NCBI RefSeq assembly: GCF_001874645.1
Contig: NZ_CP017886.1
Coordinates: 3,842,001 to 3,906,000 of the forward strand
Direction of reading: 5' to 3'
Length of the DNA: 64,000 nucleotides
From: Pseudomonas frederiksbergensis
GTDB lineage: Bacteria > Pseudomonadota > Gammaproteobacteria > Pseudomonadales > Pseudomonadaceae
Shown: positions 9,210 through 18,233 of the stretch, one piece after another
Layout of the letters: every line of letters begins with the position of its first letter
Numbering within the stretch: the first letter of the stretch is position 1
Program-made: the position numbers and the translations under genes
Notes under the pieces: model-generated
What the model saw: the letters and a program-made list of their open reading frames with translations, nothing else
Databases searched by the model: none
What the model was told of the DNA's origin: nothing

Positions 9210-9794
9210 ATGTTGCAACGCCTGTTGTTCGGTTTGATCACTGTGACCAGTTTGACCCTGGTTGGCTGCGCCAACAGCCCGCAACAACTAGCCCCGGAAC
9301 CAAAACTGACGACTCAGTTGGCGCCGGTCGGGCATGGTCAGCCGGTGGTGGTGAGGGTGGTCGACGGTCGTCCGTCGCCAACCTTGGGCACGCGTGGTGG
9401 CCTGTACCCTGAAACGAGTGCAATCACGGTGCAAGGTGCGCAAATTCTGCCTAAGTTGCAGGCTCAGGCCGAAGCGGCTGTGCGTCTGTTGGGGTTCACC
9501 CCGACGCCCAACGCTTACAACGCGCCGCAGTTGACGGTGACGCTGGCTGAATTGAGCTATCAGTCGCCTAAAGAAGGCATGTATGTGACTGAGGCGACTA
9601 TTGGCGCGGCTTTCCGCTCTGATGTGCAGAATGCCAACCGTCGTTACAGTGGTCGTTATGCGGCGTCGCTGAATCAGCGTTTTGGTATGGCGCCGAATCA
9701 GGAAACCAACACCAAGCTGGTAAGCGATGTGTTGAGCGATGCGTTGACCCGGTTGTTCAAGGATCCGACGGTGGGTCAGATGCTCGGCGAATAA
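9210..9794 (+). CDS. YajG-family outer-membrane lipoprotein
   Basis: 194 residues. The N-terminus is a lipoprotein signal peptide with the lipobox LVGC, the acylated cysteine being residue 20. The body matches the YajG family (VVVRVVDGRPSPTLGTRGG, then LTVTLAELSYQS). The function of YajG is not settled; proteins of this type are anchored to the inner leaflet of the outer membrane. A good ribosome-binding site (GGAGAG) precedes the ATG. A terminator follows at 9815-9847. Confidence 0.85.
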   Translation: MLQRLLFGLITVTSLTLVGCANSPQQLAPEPKLTTQLAPVGHGQPVVVRVVDGRPSPTLGTRGGLYPETSAITVQGAQILPKLQAQAEAAVRLLGFTPTPNAYNAPQLTVTLAELSYQSPKEGMYVTEATIGAAFRSDVQNANRRYSGRYAASLNQRFGMAPNQETNTKLVSDVLSDALTRLFKDPTVGQMLGE

Positions 9795-9814
9795 CGGTTC
9801 GCTGTATTCAAGAA

Positions 9815-9847
9815 GCCCGGCGCCAGTGATGGCACCGGGTTTTTTTA
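9815..9847 (+). terminator. Rho-independent terminator of the YajG-type gene
   Basis: CCCGGCGCC and GGCACCGGG form a stem with one mismatch around AGTGAT, followed by seven T residues. Confidence 0.8.
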
Positions 9848-9879
9848 TGTCTGTCGCCACGGGCGCACCCCATTCCCCT

Positions 9880-9911
9880 GTAGGAGCTGCCGAAGGCTGC
9901 GATCTTTTGAT
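9880..9911 (+). repeat. Single REP element
   Basis: GTAGGAGCTGCCGAAGGCTG followed by CGATCTTTTGA, identical to the core repeat seen elsewhere in the window. Confidence 0.8.
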
Positions 9912-10083
9912 CCTGGTTTTTTGTTGGTGTACATATCCGTTACTGCGGTAAGGGCTGCTGGTGGTTTTAACGCAGCGCGGATCAACATTGATAGAGGCGC
10001 CGATGGAGGTATCTACGGGTTGACGGAGAGGCTCAGGGCGTGAAGGGGCGGGTGGATCAAAAGCCAAAGGCAAAGCCAAAGCT

Positions 10084-10290
10084 TCAGGCGGCTTCTACAT
10101 AAAAGTCCAGCATGCTCACACCGGTCAGCAGGTCGGTTTCCGGCAGGTCGGCGTGTTGGTGACCGCCCAGGGCGCAGTAGACGAGCCAGTGGCGATCCTG
10201 GACGTTGAAGGCGAGGCTGCCGACGAGGTTTTGTTGTTCGTCGCTGGGGGTGATCAGGTACAGACGATCCTGGTTTTCTGCGTGCAGCAT
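10084..10290 (-). CDS. Small conserved hypothetical protein
   Basis: 68 residues from the ATG at 10290, which has a plausible ribosome-binding site (ACGGAG). The frame remains open to 10437, but the upstream part reads like non-coding sequence. The protein has no signal peptide or membrane helix. Recognisable stretches are RLYLITPSDEQQNLVGSLAFNVQDRHW and LGGHQHADLPETD. I believe similar short proteins occur across Pseudomonas, but I know no function. Confidence 0.6.
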   Translation of the reverse strand: MLHAENQDRLYLITPSDEQQNLVGSLAFNVQDRHWLVYCALGGHQHADLPETDLLTGVSMLDFYVEAA

Positions 10291-10527
10291 GACAGGCTCC
10301 GTGTCGTTTTCGAGGGCGACAGACTGGCTTGTCAACGTGACGCTCAGGTGACAGTGCGCATTAATCAGTAAATTATCGGTCACGGAGTGCAAAGCGCAGG
10401 GCGTAAAAAGCGTCTGGCCACTTGTAGCTGCTTTCAAGTCACAGGTGCTGTTTTTTACGTGAGGGGCATGACGTCGCTGCCTATGATCATGGATCAGCAG
10501 GCATTTTTGAGGTTCGCATCACCCATG

Positions 10528-10554
10528 AAAACGGCGCCCGAGGCGCCGTTTTTG
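10528..10554. terminator. Rho-independent terminator
   Basis: AACGGCGCC, CGA, GGCGCCGTT is a perfect 9-bp stem flanked by A and T runs. It lies just after the minus-strand acyltransferase gene and could work in both directions. Confidence 0.8.
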
Positions 10555-10569
10555 TATTCAGCCGAAACC

Positions 10570-11736
10570 TTACAGCGGTAAACCCGCTTTGACCCGGTAC
10601 TGATTGCGCACCGGTGTGGCGTATTGCAGCACCAGGAACGGCCGATGTTCCTCGGGGCACGCATCGAGGCGGCTTTGCCATTCTTGCTGGGCCTTGGTCA
10701 GTTCCTCGGCCGGGAACAACTGGGCGGCGCTCGGCACTTGCAGGTGCGGGTCGGCGTTGCTCCATTGGGCGTACGCCAGGTAGTGCACCGGGAACAACCG
10801 GTAACCACCGAGGATCTGCCGGTCCATCTCGATTGCCAATTGCTTGGTGTCGTCGAACAGCTCGCTGATTGGTGTAGCGAAGTTCACGTGGACCCGACCT
10901 TTGTAGCCGGTAATGCCTTTGGCGATACTCACATCATCCTCGCCGGACACCTTGGTGTAGCTGCCGGTGGTGGCGCGGATGTACAGCTCGCGGGCCTTGG
11001 CCTGATCGCACGGGTCGTACTCGTAGCTGATCGACACTGGCGTCAGGTTCAGCGACTGGATCACCTCGCCAAACGGCTCGTCCTTGCGGCTCATGTGGAA
11101 CATCTTGAGGATCGCCGACTCGGTACGGTCGTCACCGTCCTTGGCGCGGCCTTCGGCCTGGGCGATCCAGATCGACTGGCAATCATGGCGGATCGAGTGA
11201 TTGATGTAGGCCGACAGCAGCTGATACGCCGCCATCTTTTCACGACGACCGCTGATGGAACGGTGCACGATGAAGCTCTTGTTCAGGCGCATCAGATCGC
11301 TGACGAAGGGCTTTTGCAGCAGGTTGTCACCAATGGCGATGCGCGGTGTCGGCAGGCCGGCGTGGTAGATCGCGTAGTTGACGAAGGCCGGGTCCATCAC
11401 GATGTCGCGGTGGTTGGCCAGAAACAGATAAGCGCTGCCGGACTTGAATTGTTCGACCCCGGTATAGGTCACGCCGTCGGTGGCACGCTCGATGGTGTGG
11501 TCCACATAAAACTCGACCTTGTCTTGCAAGGTCGCAACCGATGAGATGCCGGCAAACTCACGGCGCAGCCGATAAGCTATAAGTGGTTTGAGCATCCAGC
11601 CGAAGGCACCGGCAAAGCGCGGGAAGCGGAAGTGGGTGAGGATATCTAGAAACGCCTTGTCGCCCAGCAACCGTGCCAGCACTGCTGGGACTTCGCTGTC
11701 GTCGTAAGGTCGGATGGCATCGAATTCGCCCATCAT
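10570..11736 (-). CDS. 1-acyl-sn-glycerol-3-phosphate acyltransferase-type protein
   Basis: 388 residues. The PlsC-type acyltransferase signature is visible: block I NHRDIVMD (about residue 108), block II LMRLNKSFIVHRS (about 149), block III IAQAEGRAKDG (about 191) and block IV LTPVSISYEYDP (about 231). It probably transfers an acyl group to a glycerophosphate or related acceptor at the inner membrane. It is longer than classical PlsC (about 245 residues), with an N-terminal domain of about 85 residues and a C-terminal extension. The ATG at 11733 is an alternative start. The exact acceptor is unknown. Confidence 0.75.
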   Translation of the reverse strand: MMGEFDAIRPYDDSEVPAVLARLLGDKAFLDILTHFRFPRFAGAFGWMLKPLIAYRLRREFAGISSVATLQDKVEFYVDHTIERATDGVTYTGVEQFKSGSAYLFLANHRDIVMDPAFVNYAIYHAGLPTPRIAIGDNLLQKPFVSDLMRLNKSFIVHRSISGRREKMAAYQLLSAYINHSIRHDCQSIWIAQAEGRAKDGDDRTESAILKMFHMSRKDEPFGEVIQSLNLTPVSISYEYDPCDQAKARELYIRATTGSYTKVSGEDDVSIAKGITGYKGRVHVNFATPISELFDDTKQLAIEMDRQILGGYRLFPVHYLAYAQWSNADPHLQVPSAAQLFPAEELTKAQQEWQSRLDACPEEHRPFLVLQYATPVRNQYRVKAGLPL

Positions 11737-11876
11737 GCTCTCTTGTTAGAAACGGCTAGGGTAAGTAATGGATTAGATCGATTACGGCAGGAGTACAGTC
11801 TGAAAAATAGGCTCAAACAAAAATAGCCCTGCAAATAGACCGGCGATTATACGCACAAGTCACTTGGGAGACCGCG

Positions 11877-12059
11877 ATGCTGGAAACCGAGCGCTACGAA
11901 TGTCCTTATTGTGGTGAAGAGGCGGAGGCCGTTCTGGATTTGTCTGGAGGGGATCAGACGTATATCGAGGATTGCCCCGTGTGTTGTCGGCCTATCAGAT
12001 TTACTCTGCAGACCGACGGTCATGAATGGATGCTCGAAGTTCACAGCGAAAACGAGTGA
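11877..12059 (+). CDS. CPXCG motif-containing cysteine-rich protein
   Basis: 60 residues with two zinc-ribbon-like knuckles, CPYCG (residues 9-13) and CPVCC (33-37). This defines the small CPXCG-motif family (DUF1407-like), which probably binds zinc. Function unknown. It starts with ATG at 11877 after a GGGAG site. Thirteen bases separate it from the ATG of the next gene, so the two are likely co-transcribed. Confidence 0.8.
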   Translation: MLETERYECPYCGEEAEAVLDLSGGDQTYIEDCPVCCRPIRFTLQTDGHEWMLEVHSENE

Positions 12060-12071
12060 AGGGTGGCCGCT

Positions 12072-12332
12072 ATGCAACGCATCTACGACCCGGAAAACCT
12101 GATGGAAGGCGAGTTATTGCAAGGCATGTTGGCCAGCGAAGGGGTCGAGGCGCATCTGGTGGGGCGTGATCTGCTGGGCGGCGCGGGCGAGTTGCCGGTG
12201 TTTGGGCTGCTTGGACTGGCGGTGGATAACGATCAGGCACAATACGCGCGGGAGTTGATCGCTGCGTACAATGCCGCGCTGCCGATGCCCGGCGACGAGC
12301 CGGATAGCTTTCCTGACGTCCTGGTCTGTTAG
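12072..12332 (+). CDS. DUF2007 domain-containing protein (putative signal-transducing protein)
   Basis: 86 residues beginning MQRIYDPENLMEGELLQGMLASEG. This is the DUF2007 ferredoxin-like fold, which carries a helix (NLMEGELLQGMLASEGV) and a glycine-rich loop (GAGELPVFGLLGL). The ATG at 12072 has a well-spaced GAAGGG site. A GTG at 12063 would add three residues. It follows the CPXCG gene closely. The biological role is unknown. Confidence 0.78.
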   Translation: MQRIYDPENLMEGELLQGMLASEGVEAHLVGRDLLGGAGELPVFGLLGLAVDNDQAQYARELIAAYNAALPMPGDEPDSFPDVLVC

Positions 12333-12368
12333 GCTGGCGTCCGTTTTCGTTCAGAGTCGTGTTGCCCC

Positions 12369-12989
12369 ATGTGTGGACGTTTTGCCCTGTTTCGTTGGAA
12401 TCCCGCCTTCGCGGCCTTGCCCGGCTTCCCGGCCGATCAGCAGGCGCAGTGGAATATTTCGCCCAATGATTCGGTGCTGATCCTGCGCGCCGAGGCGGGT
12501 CAGCGCACGCTTGCCCGCGCGCGCTGGGGGCTGACGCCGCCGTGGCTGACCGACCTGTCGAAGACCCCGGCCCATGCCCGGGCAGAGACCGTCGCCGAGC
12601 AGCCGATGTTTCGTGAGGCTTTCCGTCAGCGCCGTTGCCTGTTACCGGCCAACGGTTTCTACGAATGGCGCGGCACCACCCGCAAACGCCCGTACTGGCT
12701 GACGCCGGGCGAAGGCTCGTCACTGTTTTTTGCGGCGATCTGGGAAGCGTATCCGGTGCAGGAACAGGTGTGGCTGAGCACGGCGGTGGTGACTCAGGCC
12801 GCCTCGAATCAGCGTCGTCCGTTGATTCTCGATGCCGCCGGTCAAGAGGCCTGGCTCAATCCCGAAACTCCGTTGCACACCTTGCAGGCGCTGCTCGCCA
12901 GCGAACCTGCCGCATTGCGCGAGCGGGTGCTGGCGAACCTGGTGAATGATCCAAAACTCAATGCGCCGGAATGCCTGACCCCGGGCTAG
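12369..12989 (+). CDS. SOS response-associated peptidase (SRAP/YedK/HMCES family), variant active site
   Basis: 206 residues starting MCGRFALF. The cysteine at position 2, exposed after Met removal, is the residue that forms a DNA-protein crosslink with abasic sites in single-stranded DNA. The catalytic glutamate is present in NGFYEW (E99). Two other active-site positions differ from E. coli YedK as I know it: the NARAET asparagine is histidine here (H69 in AHARAET), and the IHxRMP histidine is asparagine (N147 in SNQRRP). The protein should still shield abasic sites at stalled forks, but its crosslink reversal chemistry may differ. Confidence 0.85.
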   Translation: MCGRFALFRWNPAFAALPGFPADQQAQWNISPNDSVLILRAEAGQRTLARARWGLTPPWLTDLSKTPAHARAETVAEQPMFREAFRQRRCLLPANGFYEWRGTTRKRPYWLTPGEGSSLFFAAIWEAYPVQEQVWLSTAVVTQAASNQRRPLILDAAGQEAWLNPETPLHTLQALLASEPAALRERVLANLVNDPKLNAPECLTPG

Positions 12990-12996
12990 CCAGCCT

Positions 12997-13027
12997 GATC
13001 GTTCCCACGCTCTGCGTGGGAACGATT
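12997..13027. repeat. Palindromic repeat of the GATCGTTCCCACGC family
   Basis: ATCGTTCCCACGC (12998-13010), TCT, GCGTGGGAACGAT (13014-13026) is a perfect 13-bp inverted repeat. Other copies lie at 16297-16328 and 28441-28467, with a half copy near 45221-45236. It sits between convergent genes and could double as a terminator. Confidence 0.75.
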
Positions 13028-13034
13028 ATTGGCC

Positions 13035-15176
13035 TTAAACCCTGAACTGATTGATCAACCGCCGCTGCTGCTCGGCCAGTTTGGTCAGATCCGCACTGGC
13101 CGCGCTCGACTCATCCGCGCCGCCCGCGACTTCATTGGCCACCTGACCGATATTGATCACGTTGCGGTTGATGTCATCGGCGACAGCGCTTTGCTCTTCG
13201 GCGGCGCTGGCGATCTGGGTGTTCATGTCGTTGATCACCGACACCGCCTGAGTAATGGTCTCCAATGCTTGTGCTGCCTTGGCCGCGTGCTGCACGCTTT
13301 CGTCGGTCTTGTTCTGGCTGTCTTCCATCACCCGTACCACGTCGCGTGTGCCTTGCTGCAACTGTTGAATCATCGACTGGATTTCTTCAGTCGCCTGCTG
13401 GGTTTTCTGCGCCAGGTTGCGTACTTCATCAGCGACCACCGCAAAACCGCGACCTTGCTCACCGGCCCGTGCGGCCTCGATGGCGGCGTTCAGCGCCAGC
13501 AAGTTGGTCTGTTCGGCAATCCCGCGAATGGCGATCAGGATCGCGTTGATGTTCTCGCTGTCCTTGGCCAGGGATTGCACCACGCCGACCGCTTTACCGA
13601 TTTCCACCGCGAGGACGCCAATCGAAGTCGAGGTGTCGCGCACGATCTGCATGCCCTGGGCGGCGGCCTGATCGGCATGGCTGGCGGCTTGTGCCGCCTG
13701 GGTTGCGTTGCGGGCTACGTCCTGGGCGGTGGCGGTCATCTCTTGCACCGCGGTGGCCACCTGATCAATCTCGGCCATTTGCTTGTGTATGCCGAGGTTG
13801 GTGCGAATGGCGATGTCGGCGGTGTGCTCGGATGAGTCGCTGACGCTCTGCACCGAGGTCACCACCTGGGTGATCATCGCCTGCAACTTGGCGAGGAAGG
13901 TATTGAAGCCCTTGGCGATCGAACCGAGTTCGTCGGCGCGGTCGCTGGTCAGGCGGCGTGTCAGGTCACCTTCGCCCTGGGCGATGTCATCGAGCATGGC
14001 GACCATCTGCTTCAGCGGTCGGGCGATGCCGTGGCCCACCAGCCAGATCACCAGCAAGCCCAGGCCGGCAATCACCAGGCCGACCATGGCCATGCCAAAG
14101 GTGTCAGCCTTGCGTTGGGTGTTCAGGTCACCCTGGAGTTGTTGCAAATCGGCCATGACCGCGTTCAGCGGCAATTGCAGCAGCAGGGTCCAACGCGCAT
14201 CGGTCTGGCCGATGCCGAACGGCAAGTACAGTTCGATCCTGCCGTTGGCCTTGTCGACGTTATAGGTCACTTCGGCGCGATTGAGCTTGCCCAGATTGGC
14301 AACTTGAGTGGCGTCGAGGATGTCGCTGACTTTTTCGCCGAACTTGCTCGGGTCCTTTGTGTAGGCCACCAAACGCTGGTTGCCGCCGATCAGGGCCATT
14401 TCACCGGCACCGTTGTAAAGCTTCTGGTTGGCGGCGAGGAGCATTTCCTGAATGAAGTTTACCGACAAGTCAGCACCGACGATGCCCTGAAAGGTGCCGT
14501 TGAGCATGATCGGTTCAATAAAGGAGGCGAGCATGACGATCTTGTCGCCGACCTTGTAAGGCGCCGGGTCGATTACGCAGGATTTTTTGCTCTCCTGGGA
14601 GCACAGGTAGTACTCACTGGCGCGCACACCCGTGGACAGCACGGTGCGGTCATTGACGTCTGCCAGCTTGTCGACGCCCAGGCTGCCGTCGTCGTTGCGA
14701 AACCACCACGGCAGGAAGCGCCCGGTGGTGGCGTCGATGCCGACGGTGTTACTGCCGATGTAGGCCGCGTCATTGTGATCCAGTGCGTTCGGTTCCCAGC
14801 CGATGTAAGTCCCGAGAATCTTCGGATTCTTCGCGACGTTTTCCTTGATCAGGCTGATCAACTGCTCACGACTGAGGTTGAGCAGGGGTTTGCCGTCGGC
14901 ATCCTGGGAGCCAATCAAGGCGTTGACCCGAACCAGTCCACCGGCGATCAGCAGGGGCGCTTCGAGCTCGCGCTGGATCTGGCTGACCTGGGTTTGCGCC
15001 AGTCCGCGCAGACGTTGCTCGATGACTTGCTCGAATTGCGCCTGGGTCCGCTCCTGGACCATTTCCTGGGTACGCGCGCCGGAAAACAGCGCATACAGCA
15101 CCAGCGCAGCCACCACGCTGAGCACGATGGCGCCGGCAAGCGCGGCGACGGAAAACTGGATCGACTTGAATTTCAT
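13035..15176 (-). CDS. Methyl-accepting chemotaxis protein with dCache periplasmic sensor
   Basis: 713 residues from the ATG at 15176. TM1 lies at about 9-31. A large periplasmic double-Cache domain (about 40-360) includes the ligand-site-like stretch [13 protein letters not shown] and [17 protein letters not shown]2 lies at about 372-394, a HAMP domain follows ([24 protein letters not shown]), then a long signalling coiled coil with the conserved hairpin [20 protein letters not shown]. It reports ligand binding to CheA/CheW. Polyamine, amine and amino acid receptors share this architecture, so the ligand cannot be read off. An upstream in-frame extension to 15284 is rejected because it lacks coding character. 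Confidence 0.88.
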   Translation of the reverse strand: MKFKSIQFSVAALAGAIVLSVVAALVLYALFSGARTQEMVQERTQAQFEQVIEQRLRGLAQTQVSQIQRELEAPLLIAGGLVRVNALIGSQDADGKPLLNLSREQLISLIKENVAKNPKILGTYIGWEPNALDHNDAAYIGSNTVGIDATTGRFLPWWFRNDDGSLGVDKLADVNDRTVLSTGVRASEYYLCSQESKKSCVIDPAPYKVGDKIVMLASFIEPIMLNGTFQGIVGADLSVNFIQEMLLAANQKLYNGAGEMALIGGNQRLVAYTKDPSKFGEKVSDILDATQVANLGKLNRAEVTYNVDKANGRIELYLPFGIGQTDARWTLLLQLPLNAVMADLQQLQGDLNTQRKADTFGMAMVGLVIAGLGLLVIWLVGHGIARPLKQMVAMLDDIAQGEGDLTRRLTSDRADELGSIAKGFNTFLAKLQAMITQVVTSVQSVSDSSEHTADIAIRTNLGIHKQMAEIDQVATAVQEMTATAQDVARNATQAAQAASHADQAAAQGMQIVRDTSTSIGVLAVEIGKAVGVVQSLAKDSENINAILIAIRGIAEQTNLLALNAAIEAARAGEQGRGFAVVADEVRNLAQKTQQATEEIQSMIQQLQQGTRDVVRVMEDSQNKTDESVQHAAKAAQALETITQAVSVINDMNTQIASAAEEQSAVADDINRNVINIGQVANEVAGGADESSAASADLTKLAEQQRRLINQFRV

Positions 15177-15451
15177 AGGGGCTCCGGACGCAGGATGACG
15201 TCTGCCGAGCTGTATCGGCGGACGTTGGAAGGTCCATGAGTGGTTTTTTTGCCGATGACTGTTTTTGAACTCTGCAGGTCGCATAGAGACAGGTGTCAGG
15301 CCTGCGTGCTGTCGGGGCAGCGGGGTTAAATGAATGTATTGCGACAGTGAAATGGAATGTATCGGTAAATGCTGTGCTGCACGTCTGTTGTATCTGGTGC
15401 TGATACAGTGCAGCGCCTAGGATACGCGGCATGTTTTCAGGGAGCTTGTTC

Positions 15452-16270
15452 ATGAATAAAACATTGGTTTTGTGTGCGTTGAGTGCAAGTCTGCTGCTCA
15501 GTGGTTGCCAGTCGGTCAACACCACCAGCAGTGGCGCGGTGGGCGTGGAGCGCAAGCAGTACATGTTCAGCATGCTGTCGACCGATGAGGTCAATCAGAT
15601 GTATGCCCAGTCTTACCAAAAGACCGTGGGTGAGGCGAGTAACAAGGGGGTGCTGGACAAGAGCAGTAACGAGGCCAAGCGGGTCCAGGCGATTGCCAGT
15701 CGGCTGATCGCTCAGGCACCGGTTTTCCGGCCAGATTCGGCGCAGTGGAAGTGGGAAGTCAATCTGATCAAGAGTGATGAACTCAACGCCAACTGTGGCC
15801 CTGGCGGCAAGATCATTTTTTACACCGGGCTGATCGACAGCCTGAAACTCACCGACGATGAAATCGCTGCGGTCATGGGCCATGAAATCGCCCACGCCTT
15901 GCGCGAACATGGTCGTGAAGCAATGTCCAAGGCCTATGGCATCGAAATGGCCAAGCAGGGCGCGGGTGCCTTGCTCGGGTTGGGACAGGACACACTGGCA
16001 CTGGCCGACACCGTGGCCAACTACGGCATGACCTTGCCCAACAGCCGCGCCAATGAAAACGAGGCCGACCTGATTGGCCTGGAACTGGCCGCCCGCGCCG
16101 GTTACGACCCGAACGCCGCAATCACGTTGTGGAACAAAATGAGCAAGGCTTCCGAAGGTTCGCCGCCTGAGTTCATGAGCACTCACCCGGCCTCCAGCAG
16201 CCGGGTTGCGTCGCTACAGGCAGCGATTCCAAAAGTCATGCCGCTTTACCAGCAGGCCAGGAAGTCCTGA
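15452..16270 (+). CDS. M48-family metallopeptidase lipoprotein (LoiP/YcaL-like)
   Basis: 272 residues from the ATG at 15452, which has an AGGGAG ribosome-binding site. The lipoprotein signal ends LLSGC with the acylated cysteine at 19. The zinc site HEIAH is near residue 146, and a downstream NENEAD supplies the third ligand glutamate. Proteins of this group are periplasmic proteases attached to the outer membrane and act in envelope protein quality control. An ATG at 15431 lies upstream in frame but would disrupt the signal peptide start. Confidence 0.88.
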   Translation: MNKTLVLCALSASLLLSGCQSVNTTSSGAVGVERKQYMFSMLSTDEVNQMYAQSYQKTVGEASNKGVLDKSSNEAKRVQAIASRLIAQAPVFRPDSAQWKWEVNLIKSDELNANCGPGGKIIFYTGLIDSLKLTDDEIAAVMGHEIAHALREHGREAMSKAYGIEMAKQGAGALLGLGQDTLALADTVANYGMTLPNSRANENEADLIGLELAARAGYDPNAAITLWNKMSKASEGSPPEFMSTHPASSSRVASLQAAIPKVMPLYQQARKS

Positions 16271-16296
16271 TGGTCATGCGCTAAGGCTGAAGACTT

Positions 16297-16328
16297 GATC
16301 GTTCCCACGCGGGAGCGTGGGAACGATC
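16297..16328. repeat. Palindromic repeat of the GATCGTTCCCACGC family
   Basis: GATCGTTCCCACGC, GGGA, GCGTGGGAACGATC is a perfect 14-bp inverted repeat between the convergent protease and GDT1-type genes. It may serve as a bidirectional terminator. Confidence 0.75.
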
Positions 16329-16339
16329 TTCCTGCTGGG

Positions 16340-16924
16340 TTACACCCAGCCGCTGCTCTGCATCGCCTTGTACACCGCAACGATGGCCAGGATGAAGAAC
16401 GCCGACGCTGCCAGGCGACGGATCAGGGTCAGGGGCAGTTTGTCCGCCGCAAAGTTACCCGCCAGTACCACCGGCACGTTGGCAATCAGCATGCCGAGCG
16501 TAGTGCCGATGATCACCAGCCACAGTTCAGGGTACTGAGCGGCAAGCATCACGGTGGCGATCTGGGTCTTGTCACCGATTTCCGCGAGGAAGAACGCAAT
16601 CAGCGTGGTCAGGAACGGCCCGAATTTGCGCGCAGTGCTGGCTTCGTCCTCATCCATCTTGTCTGGCACCAGGGTCCACAGCGCCGTCGCGGTAAAGCTC
16701 GCGGCGAGGATCCAGTGCAGCGTCGCGTCCGAGAAGAAACTCCCGAACCAGGCACCAACGGCACCCGCAGCGGCGTGGTTGGCCAGGGTGGCAGCGACGA
16801 TGCCGGCGATGATTGGCCAGGGTTTGCGAAAGCGTGCGGCGAGAATGAGCGCGAGCAATTGCGTCTTGTCGCCGATTTCGGCCAAGGCAACGACTGCGGT
16901 AGGAACGAGCAGAGAATCCAGCAT
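16340..16924 (-). CDS. TMEM165/GDT1-family membrane transporter, probable Mn2+ exporter
   Basis: 194 residues from the ATG at 16924. The protein is almost entirely hydrophobic, with about six membrane segments. It carries the two family repeats, each with the motif AEIGDKTQ (near residues 16 and 106), whose acidic residues bind cation. Bacterial members export Mn2+ (MneA) and their genes often lie behind a yybP-ykoY riboswitch, as this one does (16956-17130). The frame extends upstream to 17014 but that part lies within the riboswitch leader. Confidence 0.9.
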   Translation of the reverse strand: MLDSLLVPTAVVALAEIGDKTQLLALILAARFRKPWPIIAGIVAATLANHAAAGAVGAWFGSFFSDATLHWILAASFTATALWTLVPDKMDEDEASTARKFGPFLTTLIAFFLAEIGDKTQIATVMLAAQYPELWLVIIGTTLGMLIANVPVVLAGNFAADKLPLTLIRRLAASAFFILAIVAVYKAMQSSGWV

Positions 16925-16955
16925 CAGGGTTTTCCTAAGGGGCGGGTCGACACGG

Positions 16956-17130
16956 CTATGACACGTACAGCCTCCCCGCCCCGGGTAAGGTGTGCGTGTC
17001 ATAGGTCTTGTCAAACCCTGCGATCCGTCTGTGCGGACGCTGGGGTCGCATACGCCATGGTCTGAGGACCAAGTATGTTGACGTATGCCGGACGAGCATG
17101 GCGCTCGTGGGAGACTACTCCCCTAGGACG
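16956..17130 (-). promoter_or_regulatory. yybP-ykoY (Mn2+-sensing) riboswitch and expression platform
   Basis: Read on the minus strand, the leader of the GDT1-type gene contains GGGGAGTAG (17115-17123) and the later block GTCAACATACTTGG, both hallmarks of the yybP-ykoY aptamer. Downstream, CTATGACACG (16995-17004) and CGTGTCATAG (16956-16965) are perfect 10-bp arms that enclose the SD-like run GGGGCGGGGAGG. They probably form the switching hairpin. Mn2+ binding would raise expression of the exporter. The aptamer class is recognised from memory; the exact ends are approximate. Confidence 0.85.
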
Positions 17131-17201
17131 GAGCGGATTCTGCCTAGGCCAAATCCATTCGGCAAGCCTTCTTTTTCAAAAACGGCTCTGTCAAAAAGTG
17201 C

Positions 17202-18200
17202 TCAGCCGCGCTTGGCCCGGTAGATCCGGAAACCTTGCCCTTCGGCCTTGATCGAACACTGCCCCAAGTGCTCTTCGATCAGTGGTTGGTACTTCAGGAA
17301 ACTGTTGGCCACCAAGCGCAGTTCGCCGCCGCTTTTCAGATGTTTGACTGCTTTTCGCAGCAAGTTCTCGGTAGCGAAATAGTCCGTGTGGACCCCGACA
17401 TGAAACGGCGGATTGCTCAGGATCGCGCTCAAACCCATCGGCGCAGCGTCGATGCCATCGCCGGTCAGGACCTCGGCTTCCAGACCGTTGGCGGCCAATG
17501 TCAGGCGGCTGCTGGCGGCGGCGAACGCATCAACGTCAAGCAGGGTGACGGTGTTGTGTGGATAACGCCGTTTCACCGCCGCGCCCAGAACGCCGGCACC
17601 ACAACCGAAGTCCAGCAAGTGACCGCTCGGCAGTTTGTCCAGGTGTTCGAGCAGCAGGGCGCTGCCGCGATCCAGTCGACCGTGACTGAACACGCCCGGC
17701 AGGCTGATGACTTTCAGCGGGCCTTCGGCCAGCGGCAGTTCGTACTCCTGCGCCAGGCTTTCCAGCGATTTGGCCTCGGGCGCATTGGCCACGGTCACCT
17801 GCCAGAGCTGGCAGTGCCGTGCGCTGTCGAGCTTGCGCGGTTTGCCGAAGGGGTTCAGCTGTTTGGCCGCGCCTTCGATACCGCTGCGTTTTTCACCCAC
17901 CAGGTACAGCTCACGACCGGCCAGGCGCGAGGCGAGGGCGTTGAGGATGTAGTCGGTCAGGTCCTTGGATTTTGGCAGGAACACCACGGCCGTTTCAAAG
18001 GCGCGACTCGGGGCATTCACGCCAAAGTGGCTGCGCTCGGCAAAGCGTGCGTCCAGTGCCGCTTGGTCGCCAGCGTGCCAGCACCAGCCGTGGGCGTTGG
18101 GCAATTTGCCCAGCAAGTCATCGGCGGGCAAACCGGCCAACAACAACTCGCCCTGAAACAACTCAGCCTGACGAAGCAGTACTTCACTGCGCGGATCCAT
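17202..18200 (-). CDS. rsmC: 16S rRNA (guanine(1207)-N(2))-methyltransferase
   Basis: 332 residues, matching RsmC in length and two-domain design: an N-terminal pseudo-methyltransferase domain (about 1-165) and a C-terminal SAM domain. The C-terminal domain has [13 protein letters not shown] (motif I, about 192) and the catalytic ILSNPPFH, followed by [11 protein letters not shown]. It methylates G1207 of 16S rRNA in the 30S subunit. RlmG is a related alternative, but the NPPFHxGxxTDY context fits RsmC. A 33-bp gap separates it from the hydroxyacid dehydrogenase gene upstream. Confidence 0.85.
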   Translation of the reverse strand: MDPRSEVLLRQAELFQGELLLAGLPADDLLGKLPNAHGWCWHAGDQAALDARFAERSHFGVNAPSRAFETAVVFLPKSKDLTDYILNALASRLAGRELYLVGEKRSGIEGAAKQLNPFGKPRKLDSARHCQLWQVTVANAPEAKSLESLAQEYELPLAEGPLKVISLPGVFSHGRLDRGSALLLEHLDKLPSGHLLDFGCGAGVLGAAVKRRYPHNTVTLLDVDAFAAASSRLTLAANGLEAEVLTGDGIDAAPMGLSAILSNPPFHVGVHTDYFATENLLRKAVKHLKSGGELRLVANSFLKYQPLIEEHLGQCSIKAEGQGFRIYRAKRG

Positions 18201-18233
18201 ACTCTGCTCCTTGAAAAAAAGTGCGGCAGTTTA

